The notes below the pieces were generated by a model. That model worked only from the letters and a program-made list of their open reading frames with translations. It had not been told where the DNA came from and did not search any database. From Styela clava (Eukaryota > Chordata > Ascidiacea > Stolidobranchia > Styelidae), in the NCBI RefSeq assembly GCF_964204865.1, contig NC_135259.1:10426974-10490973 (forward strand): DNA of 64,000 bases, read 5' to 3'. The first letter of the stretch is position 1. Each line of letters opens with the position of its first letter. The position numbers and the translations under genes are program-made. Positions 32,145 through 43,300 of the stretch are shown in pieces.

Positions 32145-34205
32145 TAGGTTGTTATGGGTGTTTGGGATCAAATTATTATTAATTGATTACTGCATTTTTT
32201 GTTACTTCGATTAATGATTGTAATTCACATTTGACGGTCTTAACCGGAAGCTCAAAATGATATGTTGATACAACCTATTTGCTACTTTTCTTTTTCCTAT
32301 TTCATAGTAATTGATTTACCACTATCTAGTGACGTAGCCCGACATTCGACGCTCCAGTGTATCAAGGAAAACAAGTCATATATATAATACATATAACATT
32401 TTTATTAAATTCCTAATTTTTATTAATTCGGAAATATAATAACATTATACGTAATTACGTAACAAACGATGCATCGATGATTGTTGTATTCCTTTATTAT
32501 TGTTGTCCAAATGAAGTCAATGAAAAAGAGCAATGTCATCTGAAATGAAATGAATTGTTTTGATCAATGGAAAAAGGACATTTTTCATATGCGTCGAAAT
32601 GACAAAACGAACGGACACTCATCTGTTAAAAAAAAGAATGTCGGAAAATCGTAAATATTGAGGTTAATACTTCCCTCGTGATGCTTTCATATTTGAAAAA
32701 ACGCCATAAATGTCTCTGACAGGATTTATAGGATTCACATAAATAATTACATGCTTCAAGCTAGAGTATGTACTTAACGATAGTAACTCAACTTCTATTA
32801 TGACTTTATAAATAAATGTTTTTCAGTACCTGCATTGTTCGAAAATAAAATGTCACGCTTCTTTCTTTTCCACGAATCCAATCTGTAAAAATAATTTACG
32901 ATCTTATATTTGTAAGCAAACACAAGCCGATTAATAATCGTTTTCCCTGTTCACCTTTGTTTTTCGTTTCAACGCACCATTAAGAATATTTTGCACTCAA
33001 CGCATTATAGTATTATATTTTATTTAAAATTGAAAATGATGAATTTAGATTCAAATTATATATATAGCAAATTAAAAATAAACATAATCAATATGTTATA
33101 AATAATAGTAACATACACAACAATATATTTGAAATTTTCTATTGATTATATGCTAAAAAATATCATTCACAAGAATAGTCCTGCATAAACATTTCTCACT
33201 CGATCATTCTCCTCTGATTATCCTTGGAGCCAAATTTTATTCCTACATTTTCTCCCTGGTCGTCGTCATCTTCAGCTATAGCACCACTGTAAATGGTAGC
33301 AAACACAACTCCAATGGCTATTAGAATAAATACGTTTTTCATGGCTGGTATTCAGATCTTAAAATTTATATCTCAAAGTAAAAAGATTGAATGAGGTTGA
33401 GAGAACAATGGCCTAACATTTGCAAGTCGATGCACAAACTGAGCAGTTCAAAACTCTATGAGTCTATGGTATTAGCATTCCCTCAGCTTTGTTAACTCAA
33501 TTATTCCATCGGTAAGACACAATATATCATGACAAATTGTTATCTCATATAACCTTATATTTATTTTCAACAACAAGCCCGAAAGTGGGAGTCATGTCCA
33601 AAGATGGAATATGCACATATTATTCAACAACATTCACCAAATTTATCTAATACATATTCAGCAAGGCGATTTAAAAAAATCCATAACTTATCATATGTAC
33701 ACGGAAAATACTTTCGTCTGTTATGACCAAATGAATTCTGTTTCGGAAACATAACTATATATATGCAAGAGGAGAGCTTTTGTGAGGTCGATATTGCATT
33801 ATCTTGATCAAGCTTTTAATGTGTACCTATTAGGAATTGATAATCAAGTAGTCTGCTCAAAATACAATTTTGTTCAAAGTTACTTAAAGTTAGTATTTAA
33901 TAAGATATTTGAGAGGGAAACGAAAAGATTACTCATATATTGATACACTATAATAGGCCTTTATGGTATGTGATGGCGTATAAGTGCACGTATTTTCATT
34001 TCAATATCAGTGTAATTGCATTTCGAGTTCATATCATATTATTATAATAATTTCTACATAATAATCTCAGACAAGAAAGAGTGGGTTACGGCAAAGTAAA
34101 TGTTTACTTTACGTAGTTAATTAGCCGTCATTTAATCCATAGGAAAACAACCTGAAAAAAATCCCATACATATTTATATTCCTCACTGCGGTGAATAATA
34201 AACGA
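32145..34205 (-). repeat. duplicated block, copy 2 (with peptide gene 2)
   Basis: Direct-orientation partner of 28385-30490; the same landmarks occur in the same order. Start-to-start distance between the two blocks is about 3.8 kb. Flanking and non-coding parts have diverged with many indels, so the duplication is not recent. Confidence 0.85.
33196..33342 (-). CDS. small secreted peptide precursor, copy 2
   Basis: 48 residues, paralogous to 29413-29562. Residues 1-32 (signal peptide plus EDDDDQGEN) are identical to copy 1 and the last seven (NQRRMIE) are identical. The middle reads VGIKFGSKD instead of GIELDILGHT, with one codon fewer, and is changed from acidic to basic. The frame has stayed open through an in-frame length difference, which argues that both copies are or were translated. 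An acceptor-like TTTTAAG precedes the start as in copy 1. Function is unknown. Confidence 0.72.
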   Translation of the reverse strand: MKNVFILIAIGVVFATIYSGAIAEDDDDQGENVGIKFGSKDNQRRMIE

Positions 34206-34771
34206 AGTAGAACGTTATGCTAAAATATTTTAATGCTCCTCATTTTATATTATAAAAGTTTATCTTGAAAGTAAGGCTCATTCACCCATAATTAAAATTG
34301 GTCATTTCAATAATTGGAATTTGTTTAGACGGAAATTCTGAATCGACGCCATCTTGTTCGATTTTTCGTTCCTCAAAGGTCAGGGTGAATTCGTTAATTT
34401 TTTATTGAAGCCACAGTTTTAAAATGCAATTCTGAAATGTGACTTTTTTCTTCTAAGTGATTCATTGGTGAAACATGGTTTTAGTGTGTGTCAACACTCA
34501 GCGATCTGTATGTGTGACGGATTCTATGCTTTCAATAATTTGTAAACGGGCGCGTTTAATCTGTGTTGCCAAGTATATCAAGGCGTGACCTCTGGTTATG
34601 AACCTCCCTAATTTCAATAGTCTAATATCCAAACGCCGAAAATCCTTACACAAATTTAAACTTCATTATAAATATTATCTTTCAGTATTGCATAAATCCA
34701 GAGAAATTTAAGTAAACCCTAATTCTTCAAGGCATGTATTTGATGTAGATGTTTACATATATATAAATGTG
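34206..34771. other. no gene seen
   Basis: AT-rich interval between the duplicated block and the next MITE; nothing recognised. Confidence 0.5.
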
Positions 34772-34951
34772 GGTACTCGTAGTATGTGAACCAGGATGGC
34801 GGACACCGGAACGTAGTATGTCTACCAGGTTAGAGTTAATGTGGGTACTTCCGTAGTATTTGTACCTGAAATTATGGTCTAATCCTAACCTGGTTGGTAC
34901 ACATACTATTTTCCGGTGGCCGCCATCTTGATTCACATACTACGGAGCACC
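34772..34951. mobile_element. MITE, family A, copy 3
   Basis: The left end GGTACTCGTAGTATGTGAAC with GGATGGCGGACACCGGAACG, and the right end CCGCCATCTTGATTCACATA closing ACGGAGCACC, define a 180-bp copy. Flanks TAAATGTG and TAAATTTG match at seven of eight positions. An internal second GGGTACTTCCGTAGTAT suggests a short rearrangement. Confidence 0.88.
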
Positions 34952-35071
34952 TAAATTTGATGTATATTTCCGAAAGGATCAACTTCTTCAAGAATTAATA
35001 ATTCACAGATCATAGAACCGCATGGTGTCACTATGGAATAATGGATCAGTCTCTCATTCTACTATTTGTGG

Positions 35072-35380
35072 CAGGGCTACTCAACTGGCGGACCGCGGTC
35101 GAAATCCGGACCTTTCGAGTATTTGATTCGGACAGCACATCCATCTTTATTTTGGATCATTAGCTACATTTTAAGTTTCCTTTTATAAAAATGACTTTTA
35201 TAGCTTTGAATATATATGAAAAGAACTATAACGCCATAATAAACAATCTTAATTAGCTAATAATCATTAGCCGGTCGAGTAAGTGTGCGTTCAAGGGTTG
35301 CCGAAATATAATTTCTGGAAATACCAATAATTTTGAAGTTTTGTAAGCGGACCTTCGGTAAAAATAGTTGAGTAGCCCTG
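35072..35380. mobile_element. non-autonomous hAT-type element with perfect TSD
   Basis: The 309-bp element starts CAGGGCTACTCAACTGGCGG and ends with AGTTGAGTAGCCCTG. It is flanked by identical 8-bp ATTTGTGG (35064-35071 and 35381-35388). There is no coding capacity. Perfect target duplications suggest a younger insertion than the other hAT remnants here. Confidence 0.93.
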
Positions 35381-37386
35381 ATTTGTGGTATCCATTCTAT
35401 TCCTGAATCTGAATTAATATACGTATGACATTATTTCTATTTAATATATTTAATATACGAGACAACTAAATTGCCTTACAGGATACCCGGGATTCATTTC
35501 GATCAAAAATTGTTATTCAAATACTTCGAAAGTGTTTTTCATGTGTAAAAAGCGAACAAGACTTTATGCTAAATCTCAAATAAAGCATTGCTTTTATCAA
35601 CATGAATCTAAAAGTATTTGCATATGGAACTGACGAAAGCATTTAAAATAATTTGTTGAGAAATCCTGGGTGAGCGATTGGTTTTAACTAAGAATTTCAT
35701 GATCAAAATAACGATTCGACTTGCTGTAAACCACAAGACGTATTTGACGTCATCTGAGGTTATTTTTCTTGTCATTTTGTTTGATAAACATTGATAATCT
35801 TTTCATGTCATTAAATTCTGCCAAGTCAGCAACCATAAACAACTGATTCTGGCAAAAAATAGCGACATTTCTTTTGTTTGTAATTTTTTGATATGTAATT
35901 AAAGAGTGTGTCGTGCCGTTGCACAATGAATCTTTCATGAAGGTACAAACGAAGTAAACAGAACGTAAGTTTCATGATATCGAGATTAAACCAGGTGATT
36001 TTTAGATGTGTAGAACATTCAGAAATATCGCCGTATAGCATTTTATTGTTTGCTTGATATCTTGAAAAGGTACATTTTGTCACTCAAACTCGGAAATAAA
36101 TTTGATCCAAAAATTCAATCAGCGAAAACGGCTATTGCCATGTTTCTTGTTTATCCTGTTTGCCAGCAGGGTGTGGTTTTCGTCAAAAAGGGTCTGTTTA
36201 CAATATTTCAAATAGGAAATGTAGTCTATAATTCCCAACCGTGGAATGCATTAGTATAAACACTCGAGGACATATCATTCTATTTTAAAATGGCAATTGA
36301 AACTTTCTGTACGTTTCCATGTCAACAGTACGATAACACTTAATTTTGACGTCATTTGAAGATTTCAATTCGGGATTTGCATTTATTGACAAATTTCAAA
36401 CGGGATGGTTTGAAAATAGGCCACATTTAATAGGTACAGTCATTCCTCTTCAGTTTATTTTGTTTCATCTGTTATTTAGGCAGTATTACTAAAAAAAGAC
36501 ACGTGAATAAGTATATATATCTGAAAAATTGTGTGTTTGCAGTATACTGAATATATGAAGTGATATTGTTCGGGTACGTGAAAACGGCAATCGTATAAAA
36601 GAAAAGTTTTTCTTGTCTTCAAAAAAGATGGAATCGCATTAATCATTTTTATGTTATGGAGTGATTTTCAGGTTCAGATTATGAAGAATGTTCACCTCCT
36701 CTGTATTAAGATAAAAATATTGCCAAACTTCAAAAAATTTTTGTTGATGAAAACGCACTCACGTCGTTTTGAATGATAATACGTGTACCAATATTAAAAC
36801 CTAAAAAGTAGTATTTTTTTTTAGTAAAACAGCTCATCTAGTTACATAGTACTGATGCCTTCGCAGGCAGATGTCTACGACATTTTCTTGTAATCTAAAC
36901 AAGTCTGTAAATCTAAAAATAAGATGAAAATAAATAAGAGAAAGCTAAATTAATTCAAGCGTGTTTAATCACGGGTTACTGTAATTTTATGTCGTGCAAC
37001 TTTGCTAACTTTCGCAATAGTTGCTCTATAATTGAAATTCAATTCTATAATGTACTTCAATCGTTAAGTTGTTTATCAGATGATTGGTCCCTTTGTTTTA
37101 TTAGCCGGCATTATCACAGCATAAAATCTGAGAGCATTTGTCGTGAAGCGTACAAAAATAAACTAGCATTAATATGTAACGTTAAACTGGATTAGTATAT
37201 TGAAAATATTAACAAACTTATATTCTGCTAGAATGATAAGTACTTTGTTTGTGATAATACCAAAAGTGCAATGTTAGATAGTTCAACACCAACCATGCTA
37301 TTTTATAATTTTTTTAGTTAGCAAATGTAAATTCTATTAAATATTATTGACGAAAATTGTTAAACACGGATCAGCAGTATAGAAGA
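35381..37386. other. 5-prime flank of the protease gene; no gene seen
   Basis: AT-rich, no supported exon. The protease promoter presumably lies in the last part, but no convincing TATA box could be assigned. Confidence 0.45.
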
Positions 37387-40300
37387 ATGAATTTGAAAGT
37401 ATTTGTAATACTACTCACACCAACAATTATTTTTGCACTGCCGCCGACATTAGGAGACATATTTTGGAGAGAATGGAAGCGAAGTTACGGTAAAATATTG
37501 ATATTTAAACTGCTTTTGTTCAATTCGGATTGTTTACACTTGAAACCTCGCAATTTGACTTATGACAGTGAATGAAAATGTCGCGATGGTGAAGCAAAAC
37601 GGAACACAAATATGCCACTGTAAACTCTAAACTCACAGTGTCTAATTGTGTTACATGAATCAAAATCTGTACTTCGTCGAGACAGCGTGAACACAAATTT
37701 GACCAGTATGTTTTTGGAATGTATAATATTTTGCAAGGGCATTCAAAAAAGGGGTTAGCATAGGATTACGACAAGTGTTTAAAATTGTTTAGAGTTGAGA
37801 CCGAGTCTGCCTTTTAAGTCTTGATGCATTCAGAACGGCGATAAAGTAAACCGCCTGTCTTTCACCGCTGACGGCGCTCAAGTACTTTGTGTTACAAGTA
37901 CTCAGTTGTGAGCACACCAGAGCCGACGTGGAGCATAAGACGAAATAACGTACAATATATGTCCGCCCCTTAAGCAAGAACTGCAGAGAGTAGGATTCAA
38001 ACCTACGACTTTCCGATAGTAGCGCGGAGCAGTCAAGCATGCTTCTAATCTATACATATATTTTAATCCCCTATTTGTGGTGATTCTGCAAATACGCCTC
38101 TGATTTTGTTAATTAGTTATTCACGTCTACAATGAGACAAATACAAAAAACGTTTCAAAATAGGTGGTAATCGAGTTGGTATTCAATCTCATATACCATA
38201 ATTGCGGATAATTCAGTTAACGAAGCTTTGTCAATGTTGTTTGCAGTTATCACATGCGTACGGTATTGTTTTCAAGTCATCGTCACGAGTCATCTCTAAA
38301 TTTAGACAGCCAGCGACGTATACGTTAAACGAATTAGAATTTGTTTTGAAAAAATGTGCACTTTCGTTAAAGGTTTTAGTAAAATAACAGTTTTGCATTT
38401 AAATACCGGTAGCTTTATATCCATTCTACCAGAAGATGTCTCATCTAGTTATAAAACTATACATATTTGCCGGTTTTCGCCCAGTGCTGGTCGAACAGAA
38501 AAATATTTATTGGACTTTTCACGTTCCAGATACATGAAGTTAACACATATGTTTATTGATTTACCCCAAATTATAGATTAAAATATTAGTATTTGAATAT
38601 ACAAAACCATTTAGAAGCACTATCACGAAGATCGCGAAATTTATAAGACCTACCGGCGTTAGGAACGATGATCACTAGTGTCATTGGCCTTACTATGTTT
38701 ACTTGTAGAGTTTTGGATTTCTATGCAGGCAAATATAATATATATATTCTATCTTGAATTTCTTTTAGTGTTTAACATCTTACCAAATTTGACCTTATTC
38801 AAACCTCAGAATAATTACGTTCAATTCCAGACAAATCCTATACAAGGGCGGAAGATTTCTTCAGAAAACAGATGTGGGAAAGATCGCTGGAACAAATTGC
38901 TGACCATAACTCTAGATATACGGCTGGAAACGTAACTTTCAGGGTTGAATTGAACAAGTTTTCAGACTTCGTAAGTTTTATTTAATTTGCAAATAATTCA
39001 CTCATTTCTAAGTAAATAGGAAAAAAAAAACACGAAAGTATATTCATATGCGTTTTATTTTGTTTAATTGACACTGGCTGCTCATAATATTTTGTTTCTT
39101 TCGGATTGATGAATGTGATTCTTTGTATTGTTGTATTAATTGGGTAAACAATTGAATTTCAATATCTCTCACGAAAATTCATATTCTTTCATTTAGGGTT
39201 ACACTGAACTTCGGTCAAAATTCACTCGGACATATTTATTCTCGGCAAAAATGCAAAAGTCAAAAAAGGTTGAAAAACGATTACCACGTAATGTCGATTG
39301 GAGAAGGAGAAACGGTAGCTGCGTTTCGTCTGTGAAAAACCAAGGCGGGCCAGGATCCTGTTTTGCTTTCAGCGCCGTAAGTTTTAATTAATATTTGGTT
39401 GATTTATACTATGCATATTATATATCTTTTATTATACAAGGCTGGCGAGTTGGTTCTGTTGCGAGAAAACATTTTGCACATAGCATTCGCCACTAATCTG
39501 ATGTCCAAAGCTTACTCTGTACATTTGAATATAGTACTATATTTGTCTTAAACAAGATCATAATCAATTGCCATACGATTTTATTGTTTATAAATTTTAT
39601 ACGATTATTTCATGACTTCAAGAAGAAGTAGGTCTACTTGCTTGAGATCGATTGATGTCTTTGCTTCCTAGTCTGTTAATACCATCCATTGCCAGATAAT
39701 CTTTTTAACACAAGCATAACGAAAAACTAACCTTTGTCAGAATAATAAAGAAGCCACAGCATTTTGTACACCAAAACTTTCGGACAATGGCAAATCTTAT
39801 TTGATGATTTATTTTTGTAACTATCCGGTCATTAATTTTAATTCGACCCCAAATAGAGAATCTTGTGTTTGCATAACGTAACTAGGAAGACACCTTTCAT
39901 CACCAGCAAGTTGATGTGAACTTGCTTATTACAACACACTCTGCGAACTATGCATTCTAATCGCCGTTTTTCCTCAAGCAGGGGTTTTTAAACAAGGGAA
40001 CATTTCGACTTTCAAGGGGTACATTAGATTTGGAATGGTATAAAAATATTCTTTCCATGAATTTCTTTCTGCCTAAAAATATTTTTATCACTCAATAATA
40101 ATAATTCAAAGACATGAGTTTAAGAACTCCTTAGGAAGTCACATTTTTATCCCAGTAAAAGCTAAACTACATCAACAGTAACTACCAAATCTATTTCCTG
40201 GGATATTTCCAGCAATCCAGTAAATATGAAAATGTTGGCACTCTCTCAAGCTGACAGGAGAAAACTACAGCCCTCGGGTCAAATCCGGCCCGTTGGGTAA

Positions 40301-43300
40301 TTTGATATGGCCCGCCTGATTCTCCCACAACCAAACTAAAACCAAATTTTGATGTTTTAGCTGAAAAAAAAAATCCAGGGAATTTTTTGAAATTGCGATC
40401 GAATTTAGTTTTGGTAAGAGGTCTATTGATTTTCACTTTTGCAACCATGTAAATATTGTTCATTAATTAAATGTAACTTTATACGTCACACTTCGGGGAA
40501 AGTGGGGAAGGTTGGGACACTTTTTTTCTTTTGCATATTTTTAGCCGTTTATTTTGCACGTGCACGTTCATTCGGACAGACCCTGGGGCACAATGGGGCA
40601 TTCTGTAAAATACAACGATGTATACCCTAAAATGAGCAACTAATCAGAATTATAATCTAAATTCTAAAGAACGCGAGAAATTCATATTTGAAGATTTAAT
40701 ATTTTGGAAATCAATGTTCAACTAAAATATTTCAGATATTTTTCCAAAGAAAATCTGCAAACAAATTGAATTATTTTCTTTTTCAAATCTTTATCTGAAA
40801 AAATATTTTGATTCTCGAATATATTTCATATGGGCCGAAAGAGACCCTAATATTACCCAAAACATAACGCATCTCTGGGCCTTCACGCACTTAATGAATC
40901 AAACACTGTCAAATTGTGCCCAGTGGGGACTGTCAAATTGTGCCCAGTGGGGCATGTTTCACTGAACCCCGGTCCATTGTTGCCATCAAAAAACAAATAT
41001 TTTAAGACTATCTCACGACGAGATTAGGAAGGCACATACACGCCAAAGTTATGAATATTTTACAGCGCACTAAAGCTGAAATTTTAGTTCCAACCCCCCA
41101 AAACCAATTTCACCTCATATCTTGCGTCGCTCTGCACGGCCGTTGCCCGTTTGCGGGGACGTTGTAACTCACCTGAAGACAGATTCAATATCAAACCGCA
41201 AACCGGATATAGAGCAAGTGTGATTTCCACTGTGCCCCATGTCCCACTTTACTCTACATGTCCCACAAAATGTTGTGCCCCTGGTCTAAAAACCTTGCCC
41301 TGCTCTTGAGGGATGATTTTTTTCATTTTGATCCTTGCTCATTTTGTTGATTGTCTTGATCATCATGGCACGCTTTAACATACATCAAATCTACAACAGT
41401 GCACTAAATACACTGTCAACTTTCTTTTAAAAATGGGACTATGAGTTGAAATTTGTGTCGCGGGATTATCTCTCCACAGCACTTGTATGTTGTATCGACC
41501 CACATTATACAGAGTATAACAAACATTAAGTTTGCTTAAGCGAGTTTCAGGTACAACTCAAAATTTAAACGAAGCCTCTACAACATTGTTTGGTGTATTG
41601 TTCTCATAACCACCAATATATAACGAACAAATGTGCCCAAAACAGCAAAGCAGAAGTCCGTTTGGTCCAGCCATAGCTATATTTTCTGGAGCTTTTAGAT
41701 ATGGGTTTATATATATAAATCGTTTTTTTTGCAGAAATAGAAGTTGTGTCACTTCTAAACCTGTTTTTTTTTTCATTTCATTCATGAGGTTGTCTGGTAC
41801 ATTTATATTTCTGAGCCTCTCGTAAGAAACATCTATCAAAAAGACAGAAAGCACGCATAAGTGGCCTAGTTATGTCTATAGCTTTACATGATTGAAATAC
41901 GTGCTCAATGAAAAACAGGTTACTTTGCCAATACAGCATCAACTTCCACGCTTTCTGTGCTGATACTAGATTTTCCAAACTTTTGTCATTTACCATTTCC
42001 TTCATTCTAGACGTTTTTCGCCATAAATAATTTCGCATAAAATTCAAGAATTTCATCGATAAAGTCGCAGGCAGCACACGTCACATTCAGATTACTCGAT
42101 CGTCCGAAAATGGAGCTTTTCATTTTTCAAAATGTCAAGTGCGCACGACTTTTCGTAAATCGTGGCTAAAAGTGTTCTATTATTTACGAGCATTTATTTC
42201 TTTATCGTCTAATTTTCACCACCGCCGTGGTTGGATAATGGCCAAATATGACCACAGCTTCTAAATCAATTTTGAAAATAATACGACGAGCTACAGATGA
42301 CTAGACGCACTCAAGAAAATATATGAAACATGGAAGAATATCATTGAACTTCTTCATATCTCGACGTGTAACTGCACGATCATCAAGTGTAGAAGAGTTG
42401 ATGACATTACCAGAATTTCAGCGAAATCCTTGGACAAAAAGAGATTTTCGAGAATCCATCGAGGGCGTTTTCAGTTTGGTGTGAAGGAGGATGACAAAAT
42501 TAGTTGCTCAGCAATCCTTTCGTACATAATTATGCATCACGATATTCGAACCTGTAGTAACTAGAGGTGACATGGCTAGCGTATTAATAACGCTTAGCAT
42601 GATGTGCCAATCCAGTTCGTTCAATCAATCATAATACTGTAATGAAAACCTAAACCATAAATATTATTTAATCAGTTTTATTGTTTCATGACTATTTTAT
42701 CGAACAGATCTGCAAATACAGTCATATTGCTGTTCTGGTAGGCTACGCTAAAAGGCCAGTGGGTTACGGTACCGGAAGACTGTTCAGTTGCTCAATAATT
42801 TGGCTTAAAATTAGTTCAACAAGTTCATTTCTTTCGATCGACAAGGTCAAGTCTGAAGTCTTTATATTTACATTCAATATCAGCTCGACTTTGCAGTTTT
42901 CCAAACATTGTGAATGTTACATGTCGTGCAAAATATATCTAGAGCCTAGATTCCAGACTGTCGATACCAGAATTGAAAATCTTGCACATTTAGACCACTC
43001 GCATCGCCTGCAGGGCAACCTACTAGCTACACTCGGAAAACATTTTCCAGTCGTGATAGTAATTTTTTTCTAATGTAATAGCAAACCGCCAGAAACTACA
43101 ATATCCAGCTGCTTATGGAATATTGCAGTAGTACGACAGTCTGTGAGGCCGCAGAAGATTCCTTGTGCTGCAAAGTCACACAATCAGTTCGAAAGGCTTA
43201 TGGCGAAAATCGGTCTAATTTATCATCTATCAATTTCACGATTTGAACAGATAAAATACAGAGCAACGAAAACAAGTCCGACCTCAAATAGCAGTAAGAC

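Noticed and set aside
37985-38045. Functional tRNA gene
   Set aside because: The T-arm is good but the D-arm/A-box half and acceptor stem do not close; a tRNA-derived SINE fits better.
41558-42077. Two overlapping minus-strand frames in protease intron 3
   Set aside because: They are in different frames with no recognisable domain; a frameshifted retrogene was considered but nothing supports it.
42681-43073. 130-codon plus-strand frame in protease intron 3 containing HIAVLVGYA
   Set aside because: Its resemblance to the protease [10 protein letters not shown] motif is superficial; neighbouring residues do not fit and the segment lacks splice sites in phase.
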